From the NCBI RefSeq assembly GCF_024029895.1, contig NZ_CP097457.1, positions 1 through 64,000 of the forward strand: 64,000 nt of DNA, given 5' to 3'. The position numbers were made by a program, and so were the translations under genes. The stretch is from Buchnera aphidicola (Periphyllus lyropictus). Lineage in GTDB: Bacteria > Pseudomonadota > Gammaproteobacteria > Enterobacterales > Enterobacteriaceae. Of the stretch, positions 1-9,445 are shown piece by piece. The notes beneath the pieces are model-generated. The model had not been told where the DNA came from, did no database searches, and was given only the letters and a program-made list of their open reading frames with translations. Positions within the stretch are counted from its first letter, which is position 1. Each line of letters opens with the position of its first letter.

Positions 1-217
1 TTACATAAATATTTTTCTTTTTTAAAATAATTAATAATTTTTTGTTTTCTAAAGTGTTTTTATTAAACAAATTTATTATATCATTTTGATTTAACATCAT
101 AAATAATGAAGATTTTTTTTTTCCATAAATAATAGCTGGAAAAAAATTTTTTAAACGTAATTTTCTACTCTCACTTGTACCAAAAAAATATCTCTTTTTA
201 GCGTAAATTTTTATCAT
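1..217 (-). CDS. rplY: 50S ribosomal protein L25 (partial, cut by window start)
   Basis: Binds 5S rRNA in the large ribosomal subunit. The first 72 residues are visible, starting MIKIYAKKRYFFGTSESRKL, and the frame runs open off position 1. The block FFPAIIYGKK matches the conserved KFPAIIYGGK of E. coli L25, and the basic SRKLR before it matches ASRRLR. The start codon at 217-215 is ATG. It lies 52 bases downstream of nfo on the same strand, so the two may be cotranscribed. The C-terminal part lies outside the window. Identification rests on these motifs and on the neighbouring nfo. Confidence 0.85.
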   Translation of the reverse strand, partial: MIKIYAKKRYFFGTSESRKLRLKNFFPAIIYGKKKSSLFMMLNQNDIINLFNKNTLENKKLLIILKKKNIYV

Positions 218-269
218 AACAAATATCTCAAAATTATATTTTTTAATTTAATATTTTCATTAAAAAATT

Positions 270-1115
270 TTATGTAGGAATTTTAGATTGTAACCAAGAA
301 ATTTCTTTTTTCCAAAGTCTTTTATTAACAGTTTCTAAAATTAATGGTTTTTTTTTAAATCTTAAATCTTTTATTACCCATTTAAAAAAATTTTTTCCAA
401 TATATCCAAAACCTAAATTTTCATGTCTATCTTTTTTTTTACCTAGACCAAATTTTGAATCATTTAAATGTAATCCCTTTAAATAATTAAATCCTACAAT
501 TTCTTCAAAAGCATCGAAAGTTTTTTTATAATTTTCTTTATTTCTTATATCATATCCAGAAGAAAAAAGATGACAAGTATCTAAACAAACACCTATACGA
601 GTTTTATCTTCTATATTTTTTATAATCTCATATAAATGATGAAAACAATATCCCATATTAGTTCCTTGACCTGCAGTATTTTCAATTACTAAAATAACAT
701 CTTTTGTCTTACTTAACACAAAGTTAATAGATTTTGAAATTAATTTCAAACAATTTTTTTCTGAAATTTTATTTAAATGACTTCCCGGATGAAAATTTAA
801 AAATTTTATTCCTAATTCTCTACATCTTTTTACTTCATTAATTAAAGAAATTCTAGATTTTTTTAATAAAGAATTTTCATAATTACCTAAATTTATTAAA
901 AAACCACTATGAGGAAAAATCTGATCATCAGTAAATTTATATTTTTTACAAGAATTTTTAAAAGATCTTATAACATTTTCAGATATACTGGAAATATCCC
1001 ATTGTAAAGGATTTTTTAAAAAAAAACCTATTGCTGTAGAATTTAATTGATAAGCTATTTTAACTGATTTTACTATACCTTTAGAAATACTAACATGAGG
1101 ACCAATATATTTCAT
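270..1115 (-). CDS. nfo: Endonuclease IV (AP endonuclease)
   Basis: Cleaves DNA at abasic sites in base-excision repair. It has 281 residues (E. coli Nfo 285) and begins MKYIGPHVSISKG, the family's usual start. The trinuclear zinc ligands are all recognisable: His in FPHSGF, His in NFHPGSH, Glu in VIENTAGQG, Asp and His in CLDTCHLFSSGYD, His in LKGLHLNDS, Asp and His in KDRHENLGFG, and Glu in LILETVNK. It is divergent from glyQ and precedes rplY. With nth elsewhere in the window it gives a small base-excision repair set. No anomaly seen. Confidence 0.96.
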   Translation of the reverse strand: MKYIGPHVSISKGIVKSVKIAYQLNSTAIGFFLKNPLQWDISSISENVIRSFKNSCKKYKFTDDQIFPHSGFLINLGNYENSLLKKSRISLINEVKRCRELGIKFLNFHPGSHLNKISEKNCLKLISKSINFVLSKTKDVILVIENTAGQGTNMGYCFHHLYEIIKNIEDKTRIGVCLDTCHLFSSGYDIRNKENYKKTFDAFEEIVGFNYLKGLHLNDSKFGLGKKKDRHENLGFGYIGKNFFKWVIKDLRFKKKPLILETVNKRLWKKEISWLQSKIPT

Positions 1116-1266
1116 TAATTATTCACCTATATAATATATTTTTTAACTTTTAGAATATAAAAAAAAATCAAATAACATAAATAAATTATTTTGTAATGAT
1201 ATACTTATAAAAATTAAAATAAAAAATTTATTTTATAAATTTAATTTAAAAAAATAGGAAAAAATT

Positions 1267-2142
1267 ATGAAAAAAAAAGAAAAAACATTTTTTCAAATTA
1301 TATCTAATCTTAAAAAATTTTGGAATAAAATTGGATGTACAATAATACAACCTATAGATATACCTGTTGGAGCTGGTACCTTTCATCAAAAAACATTTTT
1401 TTCTTGTATTAATAAAAAACCAATTGCATATGCATATACTCAAGCTTCTAGACGACCTACAGATGGAAGAAAAGGAAAAAATAAAAATAGATTACAACAT
1501 TATTATCAATTTCAAGTAATAATAAAACCAGCTCCAAAAAATATTCAAGAAATATATCTTCAATCTTTATCTAAATTAAAAATTAAATTTAAACATAATG
1601 ATATTAAATTTATTGAAGATAATTGGGAAAATCCTACATTAGGAGCATCTGGAATAGGATGGGAAGTATGGTTAAATGGAATAGAAATTACTCAATTTAC
1701 ATATTTTCAACAAATTGGAGCAATAAATTGTGATCCAATTTCTGTAGAAATAACATATGGATTAGAAAGATTAGCTATGCATATACAAAATATAAATAAT
1801 ATATATAAAATAATATGGTGTAAAAATAAACTATCAAAAACTACATATAAAGAAATGTTTTATAAAAATGAAATTGAACAATCTGAATATAATTTAAATA
1901 TATCAAACAAAAAATTTTTATTTAATAACTTTAAATCATATTATTCTGAATCTAAAAGATTATTATCTCTAAAAAAAATATTATTAATCCCTTCATATGA
2001 ATTTATTTTACATTCCATTCATTATTTTAATTTATTAGACGCAAGAGGATTAATATCTTTAACAGACAGACAGTATTATATCTTAAAAATTAGAAAAATT
2101 GTAAAAAAAATTGCAAAAATATACTATAAAAGACAAATTTAA
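1267..2142 (+). CDS. glyQ: Glycyl-tRNA synthetase alpha subunit
   Basis: Catalytic subunit of the alpha2-beta2 bacterial glycyl-tRNA synthetase. It has 291 residues (E. coli 303). The class II core is clear in the N-terminal half: GCTIIQPIDIPVGAGTFH, then ASRRPTDGRKGKNKNRLQHY and YQFQVIIKPAP, and ENPTLGASGIGWEVWLNGIEITQFTYFQQ. The shorter length comes from the C-terminus. It is followed after 13 bases by glyS in the same direction, the usual operon. The upstream 150 bases are shared with divergent nfo and should hold both promoters. Confidence 0.97.
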   Translation: MKKKEKTFFQIISNLKKFWNKIGCTIIQPIDIPVGAGTFHQKTFFSCINKKPIAYAYTQASRRPTDGRKGKNKNRLQHYYQFQVIIKPAPKNIQEIYLQSLSKLKIKFKHNDIKFIEDNWENPTLGASGIGWEVWLNGIEITQFTYFQQIGAINCDPISVEITYGLERLAMHIQNINNIYKIIWCKNKLSKTTYKEMFYKNEIEQSEYNLNISNKKFLFNNFKSYYSESKRLLSLKKILLIPSYEFILHSIHYFNLLDARGLISLTDRQYYILKIRKIVKKIAKIYYKRQI

Positions 2143-2155
2143 AAAAGAGAAAAAA

Positions 2156-4222
2156 ATGAAAAAAAAAATATTTCTTTTTGAATTAGGAACTGAAAATTTA
2201 CCAGCTAAAACATTAAAAAAAACTGCTTTATCTATATATAAAAAATTTAAAAAATTATTTAAAATTAATAAAATATATTATAAAAAAATATATTGGTTTG
2301 CAACTTCAAGAAGATTAGCTATAAAAGTAAAAAACATAGAAATTAATAAAGAAGAAAAATTTAAAATAATAAAAGGACCTGTTTTATCTGATTCTTTTAA
2401 TAAATTTGGAAAAATAAAAAAACCACTGAAAAATTGGATGAAGAAATTAAAAATCTCAATTAATCAAACTGAAAAATTTAATAAAAATGGAAAAGAATGG
2501 ATAATTTATAAAAAAAAAAAAGATAAAAAAATAAAAAATATTTTAATAAAAATAACAAAAAAAATTGTTTATAAATTATCTCATCCTAATTTAATGAGAT
2601 GGAACAAAAAAAATTATAAATTTATTCGACCAGTAAGAAATGTTCTTATAATGTTAAATAAAAAAAATATAAAATGTAAAATATTTAATTTAAAATCAAA
2701 TAAAAAAACTCAAAGTTATTTATTTAATCAACCAAAAAATATTACGATTAATCATGCAAAAAATTATCCATCTATATTATTGAAAAAAGGAAAAATTATT
2801 GCAGATTATAATAAAAGAAAATTAAAAATAAAAAATAAAATTAAAAATTTATCAAATAAAAAAAATTTTTATTTAAAAATAAATAATGTTTTATTAAATG
2901 AAATAAATTCTTTAGTTGAACAACCTAATGCGTTAATAGTTAATTTTAAAAAAAAATTTTTAAATATACCAAAAGAAATAATTATTCATATTATTGAAAA
3001 AACATTAAAATCGTTTCCATTGTTTAAAAAAAATAAAAAATTAAAATCTAGTTTTATTATTATTATTAATAATAAATCTAAAAACTATAAAAAAATTATT
3101 TTAGGATATAAATCAGTAATTGAATCAAAACTTCAAGATGTAGAATTTTTTTTAAAAAAAGATATAAAAAATGAACAAAAGAAAAAAAAAAATGTATTTA
3201 AAAAAATTTCATTTCATCAAAATTTAGGTACTTTACATGATAAAATAAAAAGATTAAAAAAAATTATTATTTTTTTTTCAAAAAAAATTAATTTTAACAT
3301 TAAATACGCTTTAAAAGCAGCTTTTTTATGTAAAAATGATATAACAAGTAATATGGTATCAGAATTTCCAGAAATGCAAGGAATAATTGGAGCATATTAT
3401 GAAAAAAAAAAAAAAACAAATAAAAAAATATATAAAGCTATAAAAGAACATTATAAACCTAGATATAATAATGATAAATTACCTAAAACTCCAATAGGAA
3501 TAGCATTGTCTATATCTGATAAAATAGATAACTTAATAGGAATGTTTATTATAGGAAATTTTCCAAAAGGAGATAAAGATCCATATGCATTAAGAAGAAA
3601 AGTTATAGGAATTATAAAAATAATAATAAAAAATAAAATTTCATTTAATTTAAATAAATTAATTAAAAAAATTATTAAATTATATAATTTTAAAAAAAAA
3701 TCTAAAAAAATAACAAAAAAAATACTAAAATTTATAGTTAAAAGATTTTATAATTTTTTTCCAAAAGAAAAAAATATAAAAAATATTATTAAATCAATTT
3801 CTCTATCAAATAAAATTAATTTAATTGAAATATATATTAAAATTAAAATAATAATAAAATTTATTAAATCAAAAATTTCAAAAAAAATATTAATGACAAA
3901 TAAAAGAATTTATAATATTTTAAAAAAAAATAAAATAAAATTATCTAATAATATTAATTATTCTCTCTTAAAAACAAAAGAAGAAAAAACGTTTATAAAA
4001 GTTATAAAAAAAATGAAAAAAAAAATAAAGTTTTTCATAAAACAAAAAAAATATAAAAAATCACTTAAAGAAATTATTAAAATAAACAAAAATATAGAAA
4101 ATTTTTTTAAAAAAGTTATTATAAATCATAATGAAAAAAAAATAAGAAAAAATAGATTAAATATTTTAAATATTTTAAAAAATATATTTTCTAAAGTAGC
4201 ATTATTTTCTTATTTATATTAA
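2156..4222 (+). CDS. glyS: Glycyl-tRNA synthetase beta subunit
   Basis: Binds tRNA-Gly and completes the heterotetrameric synthetase with GlyQ. The ATG at 2156 gives 688 residues (E. coli 689) beginning MKKKIFLFELGTENLPAKTL, the family start. An in-frame ATG at 2111 lies inside glyQ and adds 15 residues of no family match, so I rejected it. Conserved blocks are LGTLHDKIKRLK, DITSNMVSEFPEMQGIIGAY, GNFPKGDKDPYALRRK, and a C-terminal lysine-rich anticodon-binding region. Much of the protein is Lys, Ile and Asn, as expected from AT pressure. Long A runs in the coding sequence could be slippage sites. Confidence 0.96.
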   Translation: MKKKIFLFELGTENLPAKTLKKTALSIYKKFKKLFKINKIYYKKIYWFATSRRLAIKVKNIEINKEEKFKIIKGPVLSDSFNKFGKIKKPLKNWMKKLKISINQTEKFNKNGKEWIIYKKKKDKKIKNILIKITKKIVYKLSHPNLMRWNKKNYKFIRPVRNVLIMLNKKNIKCKIFNLKSNKKTQSYLFNQPKNITINHAKNYPSILLKKGKIIADYNKRKLKIKNKIKNLSNKKNFYLKINNVLLNEINSLVEQPNALIVNFKKKFLNIPKEIIIHIIEKTLKSFPLFKKNKKLKSSFIIIINNKSKNYKKIILGYKSVIESKLQDVEFFLKKDIKNEQKKKKNVFKKISFHQNLGTLHDKIKRLKKIIIFFSKKINFNIKYALKAAFLCKNDITSNMVSEFPEMQGIIGAYYEKKKKTNKKIYKAIKEHYKPRYNNDKLPKTPIGIALSISDKIDNLIGMFIIGNFPKGDKDPYALRRKVIGIIKIIIKNKISFNLNKLIKKIIKLYNFKKKSKKITKKILKFIVKRFYNFFPKEKNIKNIIKSISLSNKINLIEIYIKIKIIIKFIKSKISKKILMTNKRIYNILKKNKIKLSNNINYSLLKTKEEKTFIKVIKKMKKKIKFFIKQKKYKKSLKEIIKINKNIENFFKKVIINHNEKKIRKNRLNILNILKNIFSKVALFSYLY

Positions 4223-4240
4223 AAAATTTTTTAATATAAA

Positions 4241-4285
4241 TTGACTAAAAAATCTTTAAAATAATTTTAAAAAATTTTTAGTCAA
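4241..4285. terminator. Inverted repeat downstream of glyS, possible terminator
   Basis: An 11-base stem, TTGACTAAAAA at 4241-4251 pairing with TTTTTAGTCAA at 4275-4285, encloses a 23-base loop that contains a second small AT palindrome. It starts 19 bases after the glyS stop. It has little GC and no long T run right after it, so efficiency is uncertain. Confidence 0.4.
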
Positions 4286-4490
4286 AAAATATAAAAATTT
4301 TTAAATATATTAAAATAACAAAATTCTTTAAGAAATAATTTTTAATATTAAAAATTATAACAATTTTATTATTTTTATTTAAAAAAATTTTTACATAACT
4401 ATTTTTTATATTTTACAAAATTTTTATAATATTTTAAATTTTATTAAAATTTTATCATCTTTTTTAAGAAAATTAATATTTTTAAAATTA

Positions 4491-4523
4491 TTTTTTTATT
4501 TTATTTTTTTTAAAATAAAAAAA
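4491..4523. terminator. AT-only hairpin between glyS and pheT
   Basis: TTTTTTTATTTT at 4491-4502 pairs with AAAATAAAAAAA at 4512-4523 around a 9-base loop. Because it contains only A and T, such pairing is also expected by chance in this genome. It could serve as a weak bidirectional terminator for the convergent genes. Confidence 0.25.
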
Positions 4524-4683
4524 TAAAAAAAAGAAGAAAATAAAAAATTAAAAAAAAAAAAAAAAATAAACTAAATAATAAAAAAGAAATAAAAAAAATT
4601 CATAATAAGTTTTTTTAATAAATTTAAATAAATAATAAATATTTTTATAAAAAAGCAAAAAATATTACACTTAACAAAAAAAA

Positions 4684-7086
4684 TTATTTATCTCTTAAAA
4701 TAGCATGAAATTTACTTTTTAATTTATTAATACAATTATAAAATAATATTTTAATTTCTTCATTAGTAAAATTTTTTTTTTCATTTTTAAAAAAAAATCT
4801 AATAGATAAACTTTTTTTATTTAAAGGAATATTTTTACCTCGATATATATCTAAAATAATAATTTTTAAAATATTATCTTTAGAAATTTTATAACATTCA
4901 TATAAAATATCTGATATAGAAATTTCTTCTTTAATTATAATTGAAATATCTCTTTCACTATAAGGATAAAAATTTTTTTCATTTATTTTATAATTTTTAA
5001 AATTATATAATTTTTTAATAGAAATTTCAAAACCAAAAACATCATTTTTTATATTTAAAGGAATTAATATATTAGAATTAATCATTCCTAAATGTCCTAT
5101 TTTAATATCTCTACAATATATATTAGAACATACATTATCATCAAATCCAAAAATATTAGATTTTTTAAAAAAAATTTCTTTAAAATTATAAAAACGCGAT
5201 AATATAATTTCTAAATCATTTTTAACATGATAAAAATTAAAAAATTTATCTTTATTTAACCAATTTTTTTTAGATTTAAATCCACTAACAATTCCAGATA
5301 AAAAAAGTTTTTGTTTTACTGAAAATTTACTATTATTTTTTTTAATAAAACATAAACCACTTTCAAATAATCTAAAAGAATCTTGTTGACGATTTTTATT
5401 ATATTTTAAATTTTTTAACAATCCAGGAAAAAGCGACTTTCTCATAAAAGAAAAGTCTTTTGAAATAGGATTAATAATTTTTAATATTTTTCTATTTTTA
5501 AAAAAAAAATTTTGAAATAATTTTTCGGAAAAACTATAATTTAAAACTTCAGAATATCCTAACATTAAAAATAAATTTTTTAATAAAAATAAATTATCTG
5601 AAATATTATTTTTATTAGAAATAATAGAATTAATTTTTAAAGAAATTAAAGGTATTTTATTATAACCATAAAAACGAACTATATCTGATATAACGTCTTC
5701 TTGACATAAAATATCTGAACGAAAATAAGGTGGTATAATAGATAATTTAAGTAAACTCCCTAAAATAACATATTCTAAACGTTTTAAAAAATCTATAATT
5801 TTAAATTTATTAATAGAAAAACCTAAAGTTTTATTTATCTTATTATAAGATAAAACAAATTTTTTATTTTTTGTTTTTTTTAAATTATTAAAATTATCTA
5901 AAAATTCTAATTTTCCTCCACATAATTCTATTAATAATTTAGAAATTTTTTCTAAAGCAAAAAAACATAACTTAGATTCACATTTTCTATAATAATTATC
6001 ATAAGAATTATAATATTTATCATATTTTTTTTTTATTCTATTAATAAAAAAACTAGGAAAAACACCACATCCTAAATAAATATTTTTAGTATCTTTATTA
6101 ATTAAAAATTTTTCAGAATGAATAAATCCACCTAAAGAAAAAATTTTCATTTCATTTGAAAAAACTAAAATATCTTTTGATAAATTTAAATTGTTCTTAT
6201 TGTTTAATCGAATATTCTCATTTAAATCAGATAAACGAATTTCTATTTTCTTATTAACAATTTTTTCAAAATCAAAAACATGAATAGATTGACCTAATTC
6301 TAATGAAACAAAATTAACAATATCGGAAACTATATTAATAGATTTAATATTAGATTTTCTTAATCTTTCTCTTATCCAAAATGGAGTATTAACAGAAATA
6401 TCAATATTTTTTATAATTCTTGAAAAATATTCTGAACAAATTTTATTATTCAAAAAAAAGATTTTCAAATCTTTATTTTCTTTTCTATTTTTAATTATTT
6501 CTAATGAATTAATATTAAAATTTAACGGAATATTATTTATTACAGAAACCTCTCTTGCTATACCTAATATACCTAAACAATCATTTCTATTAGAATTAAT
6601 TCCTAAAGAAATTATATCTTCTGGATTTTTTTTAAAATACTGTTTAACACTCTCCCCATTTTTTTCTATTTTAGGAAATTCAACTATATTATTTTTGTTT
6701 CCAAAAATTTTTAAATCAAAATAAGTATATATTTTTCCTGAAAATAAATATTTTTTAGGTAAAAAATATTTTTTTTTTTTAAATTTAAATTCTCTATTTT
6801 TTTTTAATTTAACTGCTAATTTCATTCCAATATAACAATTTTTATTATTAGACAAAACATAAATAAAAAAATTGCTTTTAATATTTATTTTCAATATTCT
6901 TATATTTTTTTTATTATTAAAAAACAAAATTTTAACAATTTCTCCAATAACAGAATTTTTAAAAAAAATTTTGTTTTTCTCTAAAAACTCTACTTCTAAA
7001 CCAATTTGAGTTAATTGATTTTTAATATAAGAATCTTTTAAATTTTTATTTAAAAAAAATTTAACCCAAGATAAACTAAATTTCAT
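4684..7086 (-). CDS. pheT: Phenylalanyl-tRNA synthetase beta subunit
   Basis: Forms the alpha2-beta2 PheRS with PheS. It has 800 residues (E. coli 795). An N-terminal EMAP/tRNA-binding region is followed by B3/B4 (about 210-400), B5, the inactive catalytic-like module, and a C-terminal FDX-ACB anticodon domain seen at YPYSERDISIIIKE. The B3/B4 editing pocket is altered. By eye alignment, E. coli Gly318, Glu334, Thr354 and Ala356 become His323, Gly339, Tyr359 and Ser361, while the His of GQxxHxFD is kept at 269. Proofreading of Tyr-tRNA-Phe is therefore probably lost. It lies 12 bases after pheS. Confidence 0.96.
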   Translation of the reverse strand: MKFSLSWVKFFLNKNLKDSYIKNQLTQIGLEVEFLEKNKIFFKNSVIGEIVKILFFNNKKNIRILKINIKSNFFIYVLSNNKNCYIGMKLAVKLKKNREFKFKKKKYFLPKKYLFSGKIYTYFDLKIFGNKNNIVEFPKIEKNGESVKQYFKKNPEDIISLGINSNRNDCLGILGIAREVSVINNIPLNFNINSLEIIKNRKENKDLKIFFLNNKICSEYFSRIIKNIDISVNTPFWIRERLRKSNIKSINIVSDIVNFVSLELGQSIHVFDFEKIVNKKIEIRLSDLNENIRLNNKNNLNLSKDILVFSNEMKIFSLGGFIHSEKFLINKDTKNIYLGCGVFPSFFINRIKKKYDKYYNSYDNYYRKCESKLCFFALEKISKLLIELCGGKLEFLDNFNNLKKTKNKKFVLSYNKINKTLGFSINKFKIIDFLKRLEYVILGSLLKLSIIPPYFRSDILCQEDVISDIVRFYGYNKIPLISLKINSIISNKNNISDNLFLLKNLFLMLGYSEVLNYSFSEKLFQNFFFKNRKILKIINPISKDFSFMRKSLFPGLLKNLKYNKNRQQDSFRLFESGLCFIKKNNSKFSVKQKLFLSGIVSGFKSKKNWLNKDKFFNFYHVKNDLEIILSRFYNFKEIFFKKSNIFGFDDNVCSNIYCRDIKIGHLGMINSNILIPLNIKNDVFGFEISIKKLYNFKNYKINEKNFYPYSERDISIIIKEEISISDILYECYKISKDNILKIIILDIYRGKNIPLNKKSLSIRFFFKNEKKNFTNEEIKILFYNCINKLKSKFHAILRDK

Positions 7087-7098
7087 GTTTTCTCGCTA

Positions 7099-8085
7099 TT
7101 ATTTAAATTGTTTTAAAAATCTTAAATCATTTTTAAAGAATGAACGAATATTTGAAATATTATATTTTAACATAGTAAGACGTTCTATTCCTATACCAAA
7201 AGCTAATCCAGAATATATTTTAGAATCAATATTAACATTTTTTAAAACATTAGGATGAACCATTCCACATCCTAAAACTTCTAACCATTTATTAGAATTT
7301 TTATTAAAAATATCTATTTCAGCCGAAGGAGTAGTAAAAGGAAAATAAGAACTTCTAAATCTAATTTTTATTTTTTTTGAAAAAAAATTTTTTAAAAAAT
7401 TATACATCATCCATTTTAAATTAGAAAAACTTATTCCTTTATCGATTAATAAACCTTCAATTTGATGAAACATTGGACTATGAGTTAAACTAGAATCATT
7501 ACGATAAACTTTACCTGAAGAAATTATTCTAATTGGAAGAGAACAATTTTCCATTACTCGAACTTGAACACTAGAAGTTTGCGTTCTTAATAAAAAATTA
7601 GAATTAAACCAAAAAGTATCTTTTTTATTTCTAGAAGGATGATCTTTTTTAATATTTAACGCGTCAAAATTATAATAATTACTTTCAATTTCTTTTCCAA
7701 ATACAATAGAAAAACCAAAATTAGAAAAATAAGATTGTATATCATTAATTATTTGAGTAATTATATGAATAGATCCAAAAATAGGTTCTTTATAAGATAA
7801 AGAAATATCTATATCATTTTTAATATTAGATTTAAAAATATTAATTTTATTAAAATAATTTTTTTTTAAATAAAAAAGATTTTGAACTTTTTTTTTAATT
7901 TTATTAATTAAAATGCTAAATTTTTTTTTTTTATTAACAGACAAATCTTTTATACTTTTAATTTTTTTAGTAATTTCTCCTTTTCTTCCTAAATATTTAA
8001 GTTTTATTAAATTTAATTCTTTTAAACTAAAACATTTATTAATCTCTAATTTAATATTTTTAACATATTTTTTATATTTGTTCAT
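7099..8085 (-). CDS. pheS: Phenylalanyl-tRNA synthetase alpha subunit
   Basis: Catalytic subunit of PheRS, 328 residues (E. coli 327). An N-terminal coiled coil (about 1-85, rich in Lys and Ile) is followed by the class II catalytic core: HPSRNKKDTFW, LLRTQTSSVQVRVME (motif 2 region), SGKVYRNDSSLTHSPMFHQIEG, FFPFTTPSAEID-like YFPFTTPSAEID, and motif 3 GLAFGIGIERLTML. First gene of pheST. The leader upstream holds a terminator hairpin (see separate entry), as in the attenuated E. coli operon. Confidence 0.97.
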   Translation of the reverse strand: MNKYKKYVKNIKLEINKCFSLKELNLIKLKYLGRKGEITKKIKSIKDLSVNKKKKFSILINKIKKKVQNLFYLKKNYFNKINIFKSNIKNDIDISLSYKEPIFGSIHIITQIINDIQSYFSNFGFSIVFGKEIESNYYNFDALNIKKDHPSRNKKDTFWFNSNFLLRTQTSSVQVRVMENCSLPIRIISSGKVYRNDSSLTHSPMFHQIEGLLIDKGISFSNLKWMMYNFLKNFFSKKIKIRFRSSYFPFTTPSAEIDIFNKNSNKWLEVLGCGMVHPNVLKNVNIDSKIYSGLAFGIGIERLTMLKYNISNIRSFFKNDLRFLKQFK

Positions 8086-8115
8086 ATTTACTTTCTCTGT
8101 AAAAAAATACCAAAA

Positions 8116-8136
8116 AGCTTCCTTAAAGGAAGCTTA
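8116..8136 (-). terminator. Rho-independent terminator in the pheS leader (attenuator-like)
   Basis: On the minus strand AAGCTTCCTT and AAGGAAGCTT form a stem around a single central base, followed by TTT, GG, and a T-rich run. It lies between rplT and pheS, about 30 bases before the pheS start. In E. coli the pheM leader peptide and a terminator control pheST at this place. The hairpin is one of the more GC-containing structures in the window, so it is likely maintained. I do not see a leader ORF with an ATG. Confidence 0.7.
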
Positions 8137-8251
8137 TCAGTTACATTTTATTTAAAATATTTTAAAAAAATTTTTATAAAAAATAATATTTTTATTTTTT
8201 TAATTAAATTTAATATTTTTAAAAAATATACTATTTTAAAAAAAAGTAATT

Positions 8252-8611
8252 TTATTTATTTAAATAAAAACTAGCTTTTTGAACTAAATTAAATAACGAT
8301 TTTGAATCAGAAATAGCTATTTCAGAAAGAATTTTTCTATTAATATTTATAGATGCTTTTTTTAAACCATAAATAAAATTATTGTAAGATAAATTATTTT
8401 CTCGAACAGCTGCATTAATGCGAGTAATCCATAGACTTCTAAAAATTCTTTTTTTTTGACGTCTATCTCGGTAAGCATATTGACCAGCTTTTGTTACTGC
8501 TTGAACTGCTACTCTATATACTCTAGATCTTGCTCCATAATATCCTTTAGCTTTTTTTAATATTTTTTTATGACGAGCACGAGAACATACACCTCTTTTA
8601 ACTCGAGCCAT
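8252..8611 (-). CDS. rplT: 50S ribosomal protein L20
   Basis: Early-assembly 23S rRNA-binding protein, 119 residues (E. coli 118). The N-terminus [20 protein letters not shown] and the segment [18 protein letters not shown] are nearly identical to the family. Follows rpmI by 35 bases in the infC-rpmI-rplT cluster. In E. coli L20 represses rpmI-rplT by binding its own mRNA; I could not confirm the RNA structure here. Confidence 0.98.
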   Translation of the reverse strand: MARVKRGVCSRARHKKILKKAKGYYGARSRVYRVAVQAVTKAGQYAYRDRRQKKRIFRSLWITRINAAVRENNLSYNNFIYGLKKASININRKILSEIAISDSKSLFNLVQKASFYLNK

Positions 8612-8646
8612 ACTTAATCCTTAATTTTAAAATATAATTTTTTATT

Positions 8647-8850
8647 TTAACTTAAACTATACGGAAAAAAAGATCTAACAGCTTTTAAATTTTCCTGAGA
8701 TACTAATTTTTTAGATCTTAATTGTCTTTTTCTAGTACTATTTTTTTTAGTAAGAATATGTCTTAAATTAGCCTGTTTTCTTTTAAATTTTCCTGATGAA
8801 GTTTTTTTAAAACGTTTAGAAGCACTTTTTAAAGTTTTTAATTTCTTCAT
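8647..8850 (-). CDS. rpmI: 50S ribosomal protein L35
   Basis: Small basic large-subunit protein of 67 residues (E. coli 65). [20 protein letters not shown], then [21 protein letters not shown], and LRSKKLVSQ match the family throughout. Between infC and rplT with 52 and 35 base gaps. An ordinary member of this cluster. Confidence 0.97.
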   Translation of the reverse strand: MKKLKTLKSASKRFKKTSSGKFKRKQANLRHILTKKNSTRKRQLRSKKLVSQENLKAVRSFFPYSLS

Positions 8851-8902
8851 AAATTATCCAAAAATTTTAATAATATTATTTATAAAAATATTAAATAATA
8901 AA

Positions 8903-9439
8903 TTATTTTTTAGGTGATAAAATCATAACCATTTGTCTTCCTTCTATTTTTGAAGGAAAAAATTCTAAAATAGAAATATGATTTAAATCTTTTTTTAAAC
9001 GATTTAATACATTAACTCCAATTTCTTTATGAGTCATTTCTCTTCCTCTAAAACGAAGAGTAATTTTTACTTTATTTCCTTCTTTTAAAAAACGAATTAA
9101 ATTTCTTAATTTAACTTGATAATCCCCTTCATCTGTATTAGGTCTAAATTTAATTTCTTTAATTTGAATAATTTTTTGTTTTTTTCTTTGTTCTTTTAAA
9201 GCTTTAGTTTTGTTATAAATAAATTTTCCATAATTCATAATTTTACAAACAGGAGGTTCTGAATTTGGACTAATCTCAACCAAATCAGATCCAAATATTT
9301 TAGATTGTCTTAAAGCTTCATTAATACTAACTATTCCTAATTTTTCACCTTTTAATCCAGTTAAACGAACTTTTAAAGCACGAATTTCATTATTTATTTT
9401 ATGTATTCTTTTATTTTGAACTCTTTTCCAGACTTTAAT
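8903..9439 (-). CDS. infC: Translation initiation factor IF-3, with ATT start codon
   Basis: Binds the 30S subunit and checks start-codon pairing with initiator tRNA. Starting at the ATT codon 9439-9437 gives 178 residues (E. coli 180). The N-terminal residues [20 protein letters not shown] match GGKRVQTARPNRINGEIRA. There is no ATG in this region, and a later TTG at 9283 would remove the N-domain. Conserved blocks follow: [78 protein letters not shown]. The rare start is the basis of IF-3 self-repression in E. coli and is preserved here. thrS ends 24 bases upstream. Confidence 0.95.
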   Translation of the reverse strand: MKVWKRVQNKRIHKINNEIRALKVRLTGLKGEKLGIVSINEALRQSKIFGSDLVEISPNSEPPVCKIMNYGKFIYNKTKALKEQRKKQKIIQIKEIKFRPNTDEGDYQVKLRNLIRFLKEGNKVKITLRFRGREMTHKEIGVNVLNRLKKDLNHISILEFFPSKIEGRQMVMILSPKK

Positions 9440-9445
9440 ATTTTA

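Larger units (their letters stand above)
4223..4683. other. Intergenic stretch between convergent glyS and pheT, no gene seen
   Basis: 461 bases of almost pure A and T. It holds two AT-rich inverted repeats (listed separately) and several A or T runs. E. coli has ihfA just downstream of pheT; I translated the minus strand here by eye and saw nothing like IhfA, so the gene appears to be lost. Confidence 0.6.

Noticed and set aside
1246..1443. Minus-strand open frame of 65 codons
   Set aside because: Antisense to the well-conserved glyQ; composition explains it.
2111..2155. Earlier in-frame start for glyS
   Set aside because: Lies inside glyQ and adds residues with no match; ATG 2156 gives the exact family start and length.
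7913..8155. Plus-strand open frame of 80 codons
   Set aside because: Antisense to the pheS start and its leader; hydrophobic only because poly-A/T is read in this frame.
9281..9283. TTG as infC start
   Set aside because: Would remove the conserved N-terminal 52 residues of IF-3; the ATT at 9439 with a strong ribosome site is better.
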